NCBI GenBank assembly: GCA_009760855.2
Contig: WPIO01000027.1
Location: 1,030,501-1,094,500 of the forward strand
Reading direction: 5' to 3'
Length of the DNA stretch: 64,000 nt
From: Cristatella mucedo
Lineage: Eukaryota; Bryozoa; Phylactolaemata; Cristatellidae
Part shown: positions 30,505 through 42,065 of the stretch, one piece after another
Numbering within the stretch: the stretch's first letter is position 1
Layout: every line of letters begins with the position of its first letter
Position numbers and translations under genes: made by a program
Notes under the pieces: generated by a model
What the model saw: the letters and a program-made list of their open reading frames with translations, nothing else
What the model was told of the DNA's origin: nothing
The model's database searches: none

Positions 30505-33500
30505 GGAGAGGGACAGACAAAGAGAGACAAACGAAGAGAGACAGACGGAGAGACAGATGCGGAGACAGGGAGAGAGAGACAGAGTGTGTGTGTGTGTGTC
30601 AGTGCACGCATTCTTGCCATTGCATTCAAGCTTTGATTACATACTGGATTTGCAGCAGAAAAACCTCGCCGCTAAAGTTTCCTTTTCTAGAATGCAGACG
30701 TGAACGCTTGGTTGGTTCGCATCTGCTGGAGGGACTTGGTTTTTTTTAGCGGGGACAAATTTTGTCTGGAAGGCTATTTAGCAGAAACTGGCCACTTGTT
30801 CGGGCCATTATGCGAGCATGGCCTTGCTTTGAGTTGAGCTACCAGGTAGCTGCTAGTGGAGCAGGGCCTGCACCGAAAGCTGCTGCTTGTACGAAGTTAC
30901 TGACTACTGACAGTGTTGGAAATTAAGCTCGAGAAAAGCTCGAGGTGCGAAAGTCTAAGCTATTGAGCAAAGGAAACTACAGTGGAACCTTTGCAGTGAA
31001 CGCGGTAATTTGGCGCTAGCGCACAAGGATTGAAGAAAATTCTTGCGCCCCCTTTTTTGAAGGCAGAAAACAAGTCGTGAGCCACCACTTCAAAGTATTT
31101 TCGAATGGAGTTAAAGGAGTAAGTGATGGTGGCATGAAGTCCACGTAATAGGGCACCGATAGCAGCCAGTCGAGCAGCACTGGTGCGGGCTCCACAATGC
31201 ACAAGGACCTTGGTGCTGCAGGCACAGGGCAGTGCTCTCTATTGAGAGGGGGGTGTAGAGAGGCAGTTGGATGTGGCACCAATGTCGCTGCTCTTGGCGG
31301 GATTCCTTCCATCGACACGTGACAGACGTGGCTACTCGTAAAGCATCAGGAGCCTTTCTAATAGACAGGACCCTAACCAAACCAGCTTTTCAAGCAAACA
31401 CATTGCAATGAACACGGGCACATCCCATCAAGATATTATTTCGGCATCTCTACACTTGTAAGCTAGGTGCTGAGTACGAATTAAACGAAAGAAGGTTCCA
31501 TCTCCACTGCTTCGTCGTACTTAGCATAGGCAGTTTAGCCAAGCTGGTTTGGTCCAGCGGTTAAGGTGCCCGCCCTGACCAAGGTCTGGCTGAGGTCGTG
31601 GGCTCGAGCTCGGAGGCATATGTGAAGCACCTGAATAGAGATTGAGTTCTCTTGGGGCGCTATACAAGTGCGTTATATTATCTTATATAATAGTGCAGGC
31701 GAACTGCAGGCTGTCTGCTGCTGCTAGGAGGCATCGACTGAGCATGTGCACTTGGCAGGCAATGAGCTAAACTGAGAATCAGAATGGGGGCAGGAATAAG
31801 ACGATTAAATTTGCTCACTCGTTCCGGTGTTTTTGTTGTAGGCCAGCGCAGCATCTCCGAGATGCACGCTCTGGCGACCGGCAACATTCGGCAGCGCGAA
31901 GCGCAGCTCCAGAACCTGCTCGCCTTCGCTCGAGTGCAGCAAAATCAGCTAAAGGAATCGGTGGTGCTGTGAGCGAGGCATAGCAGCAGCAGCAGCATGC
32001 CGCAGGGGTGTGGGTCTCCAGCACTCGATGTCGCTACCGTAGCAGCCGGTCGCCGTGGCTAGAGCAGCTTCGACTCTCGCGGTCTTGGCCTTTCGGGGCA
32101 GACCCGGCGAGCAGCCGCCCCGTGACTGCTGCCGTGGTTCGGCCTTGCCCTCGTTGCAGCAAGGAGAGTCGCCTGGCGGAGCTCGAGGCCGTCGGAGGCA
32201 AGCTGCACACACAGCTGGCCGAAGTGGAGAGTCGCCAGGCGCCCTCGTCGGCCGAGTATGTCGGTGCAGCCGGCACCAGCCTGGTCTGGCGGTGTCGATT
32301 GCCTTAAAAAGACCCGAGAGTCTCGAATCGAGTTCGTGCGCACGTGCCGTTTCAGGCTGACACTGAGTCTATTGAACGAAGAGCTTCAGCTTCGGGTGAC
32401 GTACGCAGGGCGGCTAGCCTGTCTGGTGAGTGAGGACACTCTCTTCTGCATGCACGCTCCGGCTGATATGCTGCTGCTGCCGCCTGTTACTATAAGCGAT
32501 AATAATAAGGCTAATAATATTACATTTTTCAAGCCCCTTAAGAGAACTAAATCTCTTTCTAGGTACATACACACACGTGCTCTAAAGGAAGCATGCTAAT
32601 TCGTTAGTATAGCATGCAGCGCAGTGTCATCAGGTATTAGCAAACACATAGGTCAATTACTGTGAATCCGGAAATGCTGCGAATAGCGGTGGTGTTTTGG
32701 GCTTCTTTTTAAATGTTATCGAGTTAAGAGCTGTCTTGACATATGTCGGGGGGGGGGGTGAATTCCAGGCTTAGGGAGTATACGAACTGAAGGTCCGGTC
32801 TCCCAAGGATTTGATGCTGGTTCGAGGCACAGTTTAACGTCTCGAGCCAACAGAGTGGCTGGTGCTAGTGAAGCACAAGATTGTCGTTTCATAGAGTACA
32901 CGGCCAGGTTCTGAACTATTTATTCACCACCGCAGGCGAAGGAAGAAGCTGTCCAATCAGGCCGATGGCAGGCAGAGAAGAGAGCTTCCGGGAGAGACTG
33001 CCCTTTGTTTGCCAGGACTAGACAGATGAGGAGGGGGTCAAGTGTAGCTGAACTGTACTGGACAGACATTGCATATAGGCAGGCAATTAAGCTGGGCAGC
33101 CAGCTGTTGCCATAGTACGATGCCAAGCCTGATAGGAAGTAGCTCGGATACGTTCGCCGGGGCAAGAGAATGAAGAGACCTAACAGTGAGTGACATAACC
33201 TTGAAGTCGATGCACTGCTTGATGGCAGAGCCAGTGTAGGTCGATGAGAAGTGGTGTGCTGTGGCAATCGCGACGTTCACGACAGACAAGCCTTGCTGCA
33301 AAGTTATGCACCAACTGTATGCGCCTAGTTGATCAGGCCGGAAGACGTGCAAGTAGTTGCAGAGTCTAGATGGGGTCACACAACTGCACCGACCAACTTG
33401 GCTGTGGTAGAGGGCCCAAATTTTTGCAATGGTACATAGCTAAGGGTAGGCTGACTTAATGATTCAGATGTCTCGGTAACAAACTTGTTGCTCGAGACCG

Positions 33501-36500
33501 AGGTCGTGGGTTGAGTCCTGCAATAGGCAATAGACGATTCACCACTGCGAGCAGGAGTGATGACTGCTGGGGCTCTTTTGCTGCTATATACACGAGGCTG
33601 CCGAGTCGGTCGACCTTAACAGAGCGGCTCTCTACTTTATCGAGATCACGTCTTCATTATCATTTGTGCTGTGACCTCTTGCTTAAAGCAATGCTACATG
33701 CATCGCATGCGAACCACAATCATTATCAGCACCAGCGCCTCATTCGCTCGATTAGCATAAGTTGAGAACAGTTCATGTTTCCATTAGAGTTTGCAGCTGC
33801 CCATTCGGTCACAAGATCGGCAGTGTCACCTGATTTGTACAGACAAATTTGTGTCTCGGGCGAGTGTGCCGGCATGAAGTGAATATTATGATGCATTTTG
33901 CCACTGAAGTCTTGCAGTCTCTGTTTGACAACCACTGCACCTGGGGTCTATGGTCATAGGTATAAGCCAAAGTTACAATGCTGCTCGTGGCATGCCACGA
34001 GTGGCCTTTCTGTCTTCCCACTGCTTTGGCTGCACCTGCACCACCAGCCTTGGAAACCAGGGTCGGTGGCTAAAGCCAAGAGATTGGGATTAGCTGATTA
34101 AACTGCCGAATTCGTAGGGCAGCAGAAGAGCCTTCTGCCGCCCTGGCTTGGCCCAGGGGTTGGGGTACTCACCTCGCCGAGGTAGTGGGCTCAAGCCATG
34201 CTGCATATGGGAAGCGCCTGGATAGAAACTAGGTTCACTTATGGCGCTATACATTTGATTTTTATTTTTTTATTCTATTATTTTACACATTTTACAATTG
34301 GTATCTTACAATTTTGATATTTACAATTGATTTTTATTTATTTCATCCACTTACAGTGGGCAATAAAGAATCGCTGGCTGGCTGGAGGACTCAAACCCTC
34401 GACCTGCATCATGCGAGCACCTTACCTCTGGGCCAAGATCCTGGGTGACACGCCCATTTTTACTGATGTGATTGATTGGTTGGCACAGGAAAGGCACGCT
34501 TCAGCAGTCTCCTTTAAGAAATCAGGCCTTCACTTAAAACACCCAATTCCCTTCGAAATATTCTGGCAGCTCCTGTATGCTGCACCTAAGCCTTAACTTG
34601 GCAGCCACAGTATTTTTCACACACGGCAAGTGAATCATGGTTTAGCGTGAATTGTGAAAAGCCAGCCATCGCGGTTTAATAGCACTGTGCACCCTTTACG
34701 GTTTCGAAGTTACCTAAATAATAGCAAATAAATCGTGTAATTAATACCACAAGACAAGGCAGGCGACTCGAGTAATAATAGGCAGAGCCCTTTCGACAAA
34801 GCAGGTCACGTCAGGTCTGCATCCTGGATAGTGTGCCACAGCTCTCAGAGAGCCTCCAGAGGTCTGCTGAGGGGAGCCACAGGTTCCACGGAGCCACAGC
34901 TACAAGCGGGCCACTGTCGCCAAGGGGAGGGGGGGCACAGCCGAACAGCTAACTGCATTGCACAGTGGCAACAGCAGCCAACCCTGCTAAACACAAAGCA
35001 CACGGTTTATCAAAACTTGAGTAATATGGTCGATTATGTGACCACAACTTGAGGATGGGTGGGTAGTGTCAGTTAGACATACCATACCGGCATATTAAAC
35101 ATCGAGTATCCTGCAAGCTGCATCGGCTAGTCTATACCATCCTGCAGATAGCTGATCCAGAGCTGCTCTCATAATGTCGACAATTAGCTCACTGATTATA
35201 TGCCATATGGGTGACTGGCCTGTCATGTTTTATTGCTAGTTTCAATGGAAACTTAAATCTCTGAATTGCAATATGAAAGCACTGCACTAGGCTGTGCCTG
35301 TGGTTTGATCACTCCATGCCTTCCAGCACGGTGAGTTATCACAGCTCCCTGGCTGCATGTATTGCTGACATCTGCACTTGGATGAAAACAAAATTTCTCA
35401 AATTAAATGGCGGTACAAACAAACTTGCTAGGGAATCAGAAAACCTAGCACTACTCAGATATTGAAAAGCCTAATCCTCAAAATTGGCTTGGTCAGCATG
35501 TCTCCTGTAACATTTGCACATATTCTGGGTGTCCTGTTCGAAAGTGAACTTTCACCAGAAGAACTTTCACTTCAGCTCATCAGTCTACTTTCATCTAGCT
35601 AACATTGCAAAAAATTCGGGCCTGCTTAGACTGGGATACCACATCCAAGTTGGTCCATGCATTTATGACATCCTGTCTCGACTTCTGTAACTTGTGAGTC
35701 TTCCGGCCGATGCAACACTGCTGCAGTCGACGCAATACTGCAGCTAGGCTTGTCTGTCGTGAGCATCGCAGTTGCCATATTTTCACTATGTCCCTGCGAC
35801 ATGCACTGGATGCCTATCAAGTAGCTCATCGACTTAAAGGGTCCGAAACTCACTTTTAGGTCCTTTCATTCTCTTGCTCCAGCCTACCTACTAAAACCAC
35901 TTCCAATCAGGCTAGGTATCTGCTCCTCGGACTCAAGTCATTTGGCTGTGTGCCATCAAATCCTCTGGGGACCATGCCTTCAGTTCGCATGCTCTTATAG
36001 CCTGGAACTCACTCCCGACTGACGTCACGGCATACCATGAATTGACGTCATTTGAAAAGAAGCACATGTTTCTCACACCATTTGCTGTGTCTGTGTGTAT
36101 TGTCATTTATGTGCTTATGCACACTGACACTGTACATGTTATCACTAAACATATTGACATGCTTCTTTACAGCAAATTCAAAGTGCTTAGAAATAGATCT
36201 AGGTCTCAAAGGGCCAAGTACAAATGTCTTATTATTATTAGTAGTAGTAGTAGTATGTAATTTGGTCTATACGGTCAAGGCAATCTGTGCATTGGCAAGA
36301 TTATATGCATCATACATTCATTTGTATTGCATATAGCCTAGATCAGAGCAGTCGAAGTCGAACTGAATCTTTTGACATCTAATATCACCATTGTTGCCAA
36401 TATCCACACCTCCCAAATAGCTGTAGAGCTAAGTTCACACACACGCTTTTCTGTGTCTTCATCTCGACCTCGATCTGGTGAGTTTGAGTCGGTGTACCAT

Positions 36501-39500
36501 CCATAACGACTCTTTCGTTTAAGCTCAACCCTCTAAGCCAGACTGAATGCGTGCTGATGACTGGTACCTTCTTGCAGCGTGACTTCATACAGAGGCACAT
36601 TCCACAGCCGCCTCAAGAACCGGCTGAATCGTCTCAAACGCCCGTTACCCGCCAATCGAAGCCAGCACATCCGAGGAAGCGGCAGGAGTTGCCTGCCGAA
36701 GAGCAGAGGCCTACTAGAGCGAAGGTCTACTTGACGCTTTTTGAGATTCTGGAGGTAAGTTTGGCTGTCTAAAAGTACGTGTAGATATTTCCCCAGTTCG
36801 AAACATAAGCTCGTGCGTCACACTTTTGAACAAATTTCCCTAATTCCTATGGAACGTCGTTGTCCGACCTGATACTGCCGTTCTGGCGTTTTGCCTCTAG
36901 TCGTCTTTTGCTGCTCTCTTCTGGGCTCTTGACTTCTCTTACACTTAAGCTGTGCTGTGCATTTTTTCTGTACTGCATGACACATTTGCTGCTGGCTACC
37001 ACTTGTGCAGCATAAACAGCATGGGCTAAGTATGCTACGCAATAATAACCAATGACAGCCCTCTGCCTGAGTCACAGTTAGGTACATTTATTTGTTGCCA
37101 TAGCATAGCTTACATCCTTCCTAGGAAAATTTCTTATGCTGCCAGCTACATGAGTTGCATTTAAGCTAAACATCAGTATGTCAGATGCACTTATGGGTAA
37201 ATGTCGAGAGAAACTACTGAGAAGACTGGTTCAACAATCAAATAATTGTTTGATAAGTTTTGCGATATTTTCCAGGACAGCAGATAATACAGCTCAAAGA
37301 CGTTTAATGACATGTATAGCAAAACTTATCCAACCGAAATCTGAAATGAACCACTGCAGTAATGTACAAGCAGAGCTTGTCTTAAATTTTTCAAGTTTCA
37401 CGTTGATCTGTCAAGTACTGGCCGAGTAATGGAATTTACAAGGCACAAAGCTCAACTGTAAATTAAGCTGTTTAAAATTCACAAGCATGTACCTAAACAA
37501 GCTGCAGACATATACCTCGTTTATCAAGGTCCAACAAGTTGGGACAAAAGTTGCAGAAGATTCGGTAAACATTTTATTTATAGATATGTTGCTTCCAGTT
37601 CTTGGGCATTAGACATGGTTTGCTTGATCGTTTTATTAATGCTTTTTTCAATGTGGAAAACATCAAAACTTCAGTGCCCATTTCTAGCATGCTTGTCTTT
37701 TGAAAGGTTTTGTCTTTTGAAAGGTACCCTAAACAGTTACTTGATTGTTGAACCAGCCTTCTCAGTATTTTTAATCATTTATTTTTTATTTATTTTTTAT
37801 TATTCTAGTTGTGAAGTTTAACCTTAACTGCATTAGGCGATCACCTTGTGAACATTCAGTCAAGTAGCTCTTACATAGGCCTTCAGTCTTCTTATTCAAA
37901 GCTGGCCGTCTAAGTGATTCTGAAGACTGATCTACACTCGGACGCAAAAGGTCCTGGCAGCATGAACCCCCGCGGTGGAAGCTGTAAAATCATAAAAAGG
38001 TTTTTCCAAGATGCCAGGCATATTAAATTTATTCGAAGCATATGAATTTTGTCATTGACAATGCCAAAACAAACAAATGCTGTTGGTGAATGCGAGTTTA
38101 GTGTAACATAGTGCCACCACGATTATATATGACCTCCCTTGCTTGGCCAGGAATAGAACCTACCAGCTTCTGTGCAGTCTCTTAAACTGTAAGACATTTC
38201 AAAGAGCCGGAGTTGTACTGAACTGGTTGGCTACTGGTATAGGCCAAACATCTGGCCTCAGCCACCTGTCATTATTGCTTCATAGTAGTTTTACAGGGTT
38301 GAAATTAGGCGACTGGTTGAGTAACTGCACCAGCACTAAACAAGGAGCCATCTTGATTGGAACCCAATAAAACTACTGTAGAGCAATAATGACAGGTAGC
38401 TGAGGCCGGTGTTGGGCCTACACCAATAGCCAACATGTTCAGAAATACTTTGGCTCTTTGGAAAGTCTCACAGTTTAGAAGACAGCACAGAAGCTGGTAG
38501 CTTCTATTCCTAGCCAGACATAATAGATAACTGGGCCGATGTCACAATAAACGCACATGCACTATAGGCATGTTTTTTTGTTTTTAGGTTGTCAATACAT
38601 ATTTGCATATGCTTCACATAACTTGATTAGGCCTGGCATCGTAGAAAACCCTATTATTCCTTAAACGAATTTACAGCCACCGCCACAGCGGCCACACTGT
38701 GAAGATTTTTTGCACAAGTGTATTTTGAAATAATTACACCTATGATTGCTTTGGAAATATAAACGTTATTATTATCGATATTGCATTTAGCATCGTATGC
38801 AGTACGTCACAGGCCAGTACGGGCTTTTAAAGTGAATGCTTTGATCGGCTCAGCTACGTCATTGTTGAACGTGCATTGTCGAAAATTTGCAGCAAAGTCG
38901 AAATTCGCCCATTTGCATCCGCTGGCTTGTGCAAGCTGTTGCAGCACATAATACTTATAATCAGACTACAGCCGTAAGGTTTTCAATCAATAGTGCTAAG
39001 CCAGTACCTCAGCTAGGGACCAAGTCGGAAACTTGGGTTCGAATAGCAGGTGCTAATTTTTATCTAAAGTTAGTTTGACACTTAACGAGAGGGGTAAAAA
39101 CGGCTAGCTGATCTCAATTGCACTGTGTAGCTCGAGGTCACGTGCTATCCCACTGGGCACTGCCGGGTGTGGTCCTTATGCTAAAAAGCTTTCCACGTTT
39201 TGCTGAATTTTGTATAGAACCTTGAACACATTTTGCCAGGTGCAGGTTGTGTTATAATAGCCAGCTCGTCTAAAAGTAAGATTCCTATCAGCTGTACGCT
39301 TGAGCTCACCATCTGCTATGCTGCTGCTAATATCGCGACCATGCTGTTTTTTTGGACATTAAAAGCATCACCAGATAATGATAGTACAGTTTATTACATG
39401 ATTTCACTCTTCCAGGTGCTCATTAATAAATACCTCACTAGTTCAGGGGATAAATACATAACATTCGACAAGGAGGCTGTCTGGTCGCACCATTTGAAAC

Positions 39501-39580
39501 TGCTGGTTGATGGTGGCATGATAACACTTCATCCGGAGTGCCGAATGACGGAGTTAAAGATGAAGCTAACGGCCTATTAA
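30204..39580 (+). CDS. CENPK: CENPK, centromere protein K (exons 2 to last; first exon uncertain)
   Basis: CENP-K is a subunit of the constitutive centromere-associated network (CENP-H/I/K/M) at the inner kinetochore. Exons: 30204-30351, 31842-31968, 32160-32255, 32356-32425, possibly 34966-35028, 36578-36754, 39416-39580. Every join keeps codon phase with GT-AG borders. The C-terminus across the last junction (YLTLFEILE then VLINKYL, then WSHHLKLLVDGGMITLHPEC) matches the CENP-K ending I recall (LTLHEMLEILINRL, LLLRNGIALRHPED). DFIQRHIP corresponds to EFLEDHFP. The upstream exons encode leucine- and glutamate-rich coiled coil, as expected for the N-terminal two-thirds. About 280 residues in total, close to human (269). 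The initiator exon is not proven; a candidate is noted separately. The promoter is probably the CpG island at 29-30 kb. Confidence 0.88.
30362..30600. repeat. compound (GA)n-(GACA)n-(TG)n microsatellite
   Basis: Purine-rich tract with GA, GACA and short TG parts, immediately downstream of the CENPK exon 2 donor. Confidence 0.95.
31543..31682 (+). mobile_element. tRNA-derived SINE, family 2
   Basis: Head CTGGTTTGGTCCAGCGGTTAA, B-box region GTGGGCTCGAGCTCGG, and a 3' part GAGATTGAGTTCTCTTGGGG CGCTATACAAGTG that copies the tail of the L2-type LINEs here. In CENPK intron 2. Confidence 0.85.
31842..31968 (+). CDS. CENPK: CENPK coiled-coil exon 3
   Basis: 127 bp after a polypyrimidine-rich acceptor (TTTTTGTTGTAG) and before donor GTGAGC. 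The split Gly codon joins exon 2 in frame, then QRSISEMHALATGNIRQREA and QLQNLLAFARVQQNQLKES. It ends in phase 2. Confidence 0.8.
32160..32255 (+). CDS. CENPK: CENPK coiled-coil exon 4
   Basis: 96 bp, acceptor CGTTGCAG, donor GTATGT. It completes a Leu codon and encodes KESRLAELEAVGGKLHTQL then AEVESRQAPSSA, ending in phase 2. Confidence 0.8.
32356..32425 (+). CDS. CENPK: CENPK coiled-coil exon 5
   Basis: 70 bp, acceptor CCGTTTCAG, donor GTGAGT. It completes a Glu codon, then LTLSLLNEELQLRVTYAGRL and ACL, phase 0. SLLNEEL resembles the SLNVLHSEL stretch of vertebrate CENP-K. An alternative shorter exon ending at LQLR with donor GTGACG keeps the same phase. Confidence 0.7.
32510..33470 (-). 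mobile_element. L2-type LINE (family A) remnant
   Basis: Antisense copy in a CENPK intron with the tail at 32520-32565 and decayed C-terminal RT sequence (AYSWCITLQQGLSVV, KQCIDFKVMSLT). Confidence 0.8.
33485..33630 (+). mobile_element. SINE family 1 copy
   Basis: GACCGAGGTCGTGGGTTGAGTCC, then CACCACTGCGAGCAGGAGTG and GCTGCCGAGTCGG. In a CENPK intron. Confidence 0.7.
34140..34258 (+). mobile_element. SINE family 2 copy
   Basis: Head GCTTGGCCCAGGGGTTGGGG, body TGCATATGGGAAGCGCCTGG, tail TGGCGCTATACATTTG. Confidence 0.72.
34362..34455 (-). mobile_element. SINE family 1 copy, partial
   Basis: Antisense head: AATAAAGAATCGCTGGCTGG, GGACTCAAACCCTCGAC, CTTACCTCTGGGCC. Confidence 0.65.
34966..35028 (+). 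CDS. CENPK: candidate CENPK exon 6
   Basis: 63-bp open segment after TTGCACAG, phase 0 at both ends, encoding WQQQPTLLNTKHTVYQNLSN and M. Placed before DFIQRHIP it aligns without gaps to the vertebrate stretch LNIKEYKEKLLSTLG-EFLEDHFP (shared LN.K and LS). Vertebrate CENP-K has about 20 extra residues here that the other exons do not supply. The donor (GTCGAT) is poor, which keeps confidence low. Confidence 0.4.
35290..36250 (+). mobile_element. L2-type LINE (family A) remnant, sense to CENPK
   Basis: Plus-strand pieces DICTWMKTKFLKLNG, HALIAWNSLPTDV and a 3' tail ending in (TTA/TAG)n at 36220-36255. Heavily mutated. Confidence 0.8.
36578..36754 (+). CDS. CENPK: CENPK penultimate exon
   Basis: 177 bp, acceptor CTTCTTGCAG, donor GTAAGT, phase 0 on both sides. 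It encodes RDFIQRHIPQPPQEPAESS, a basic proline-rich linker longer than in vertebrates, and KVYLTLFEILE, the first half of the conserved C-terminal motif. Confidence 0.88.
38141..38518. repeat. long inverted repeat, ~160-bp arms
   Basis: Arms 38141-38302 and 38361-38518 are reverse complements at roughly 80 percent by eye, with a 58-bp loop. It lies in the last CENPK intron, so the primary transcript would contain a long hairpin. Confidence 0.85.
39416..39580 (+). CDS. CENPK: CENPK last exon
   Basis: 165 bp after acceptor CACTCTTCCAG. It encodes VLINKYLTSSGDKYITFDKE, then AVWSHHLKLLVDGGMITLHP and ECRMTELKMKLTAY, stop TAA. The pattern LIN...Y.....W..(H/Y)..LLL..G...LHPE is the CENP-K C-terminus, which contacts the other CENP-H/I/K/M subunits. 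Confidence 0.92.
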   Translation: MLINKYLTSSGDKYITFDKEAVWSHHLKLLVDGGMITLHPECRMTELKMKLTAY

Positions 39581-39780
39581 AAAGAGCTTATCTGATGTTG
39601 CCGAGAAGTCACTGCCAGAGCAGAGCTTCACCCTAGCAAGATTCGACAATTTTAGAATCTCACGTGAGCCCAAGTTAGCAACCGATGGCTCTGAAGAGGC
39701 AGCATGACGTGTGTCACTTCAGGTGAAGGCACACATTGTGGCTGCTGATCATTCGCAGTCTCCACCAATGTACTTGTGAC

Positions 39781-39786
39781 AATAAA
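39781..39786 (+). terminator. CENPK poly(A) signal
   Basis: AATAAA 200 bases downstream of the CENPK stop codon; the first clear hexamer after the coding region. Confidence 0.6.
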
Positions 39787-41968
39787 TAAGTGATTGTTTA
39801 GTTGCAGAGCAACATGCATCGTTCCTGGATTGGCTGCGTTTGCAATTCCCAACTTGTATTCTCTGCGGTAATCGTGGGGGGGAGTGGGAGTGGCATCAGC
39901 AGCAGAACTGTCTGCTGCCGACTCAACGTCATAGGGTCAGGGTCTACCGGGAAATCGGCGAAAGCGGTCGCTCAGCTTCGATGGCCTCGAATGAGGACTT
40001 GAGCCAAAAGTGAGAGCGATATTCTGAGAAAGAGAGATATGCAATGCCAATGAAAAATAGCTAAGCATGTAAGCTTACATTACAAATCGTGCCAGAAGGT
40101 GTTAGTAGTATAGGATAAGTGGTTTGCAAAGCCAGATATTGGCCGGCTGTTAACCATGACAGACAAAGGGGTGAGGCAGGACACGTGCTCAGTATCCGAT
40201 TGCAGAATGCAACTTGTCACATGGAAATTTTGCATAAAACCCCTGAAATAATAGTTGATGCACAGTTCAGCATAGGAAGATTCGTGCTCCTTAGTGGATT
40301 GCATGTGAGTGTATGAGGGCTGCTTCGAATATGACCTTGAAGCTAGCTGTCGTAATTGATCAAAGTTCGAAAGTCGATCAAGTCAGACAGGCGAATTCGT
40401 GCGAACGAGGCTGATTTTCCAGCTACTGCCTTTCGTGTAACTATGGGATGGAAGCACTAAATTGTGCTTCAAAGAGTGTTTGTCCATTAATTTTAGGGAG
40501 GGCTGAAGAGCCCTTCTGGGCAGCTTGCCTTAGGATCCCAGTTTTTTATGGTGGGGATAGAGGGAGCAATCCATGTTTCTTTTCGATGGGGTTACATAAT
40601 GTTATAAACGTACTGTGGCAGCTCCTGAACTGAAGTCCATAACCACAAATACAGTTCACATAACAGGCGGTACTCCCCGTAGATGTGCATCATACTGGTA
40701 GAGCTAGCACATCAAAGCATGCTTAATGAGCACCAATACACACAGGTATGCCGTCGGTAGCTATGCACAACAGCAATCAAGAGCATTCAAGAATAAACTC
40801 CATGCTATAAACTTAGTGCTGCATTTTCAACAGCTACTGTGTGGGTACATCTGCACAATTCCAGCCGTAATGTAATCATGTCGTAGCTCAAAGTACAACT
40901 GATCTATTACTTCAGATTGCCTTTAATACTTTGTAACCATTGATTATGAAATTTCCTGTTCTTTATTATTAACTCAAGCTGCTAATAATTTCAAGCAGTA
41001 TCATCTGACAAATTTAGCATGCATACATTTCCCTGAACCCTCTTAAAAAAAGGTGTCACTGGCCAGGATAATAAAAGAAGTCCGACGTTACCATCCATGG
41101 TCGGTCTTCATCTGTGCTTTGCTGACTCGTCAGGCCTTACCTCAAATTTCATCCAAGGTTGTCTGACACCCTTTTCACTGCTGTCGTTGTAGCCGCCTTC
41201 TGCTTTATCCCCGACAATCGTAACAGTAACAAGCTGGGCTTCAATGCATCGTCTGAACCTTTTGCTTTTCAGAGGCTCCCGTCACCAGCACTTTACTTGG
41301 CTGGAGACAGGTGAACACACATTTAGATTCAGCCCTATCTCGATATAAATTCATGAAACGATCTCAGGACTAGAACATCATTAATTCATGTAGCACAAAG
41401 AGAAGCACACGTCAATGCACCGAAACACAAGTGATTGTAACTATTTATGTATACCTGGCATCGGCACACCAGTCCAATCTCGACTGCCTCACAATAAGTT
41501 TGACAGTCTCTGGGATATTATAGAGAACGACTAGGAGATCTCTTAGTTGAAAATAGACCCACTGACAAAAATGTTCAAAATACAGCGAACAATTAAGTTA
41601 GTGTACAACAGGAAATCTTATTCATTTGCTTTTACGGCACGACGATTCCTAAACCCATAATATTGTGGAAACCATTCGACGTTGGTCGAAATTCACGTGC
41701 TCATTAGAACGACTGTAGAAGTAGCCGGATAGGCATAACAATTATCGCCAACAAGAGGTTTTACCAAGTTGATGAAAATACGAAGATAAATCAGTGAAAC
41801 GTAGAAATCGCAGGACAGAAAGGAGTCCTCCGTCATCGAAAAACATCGGCATTTGACGGTTTGCCATATCGTTGCATTTCACGTTACCGAAACACAGATA
41901 AGCGTCTGGCTAGCAAAAAAGAGTTGGCACGAGTCACTGAACTCGCAATGCTGACACCATCACCAGCA

Positions 41969-42065
41969 TAATAATAATAATATAATAATAATAATAATAA
42001 TAATAATATTGCACTTGATAAAGCGCCCTCAGAGAACTTAATCTCTTTCTAGGCGCTTTACATTA
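41969..42065 (-). repeat. (TAA)n plus L2-type LINE 3' tail
   Basis: TAA microsatellite followed by the tail signature (minus-strand reading AAGCGCCTAGAAAGAGATTA...GCGCTTTATCAAGTG). A severely truncated L2 3' end. Confidence 0.8.

Noticed and set aside
30960-31380. Minus-strand ORFs in CENPK intron 2
   Set aside because: Faint resemblance to LINE C-terminal sequence only; not strong enough to call.
37178-37429. 83-codon plus-strand ORF in a CENPK intron
   Set aside because: No similarity recognised, no splice sites in phase with the CENPK exons.
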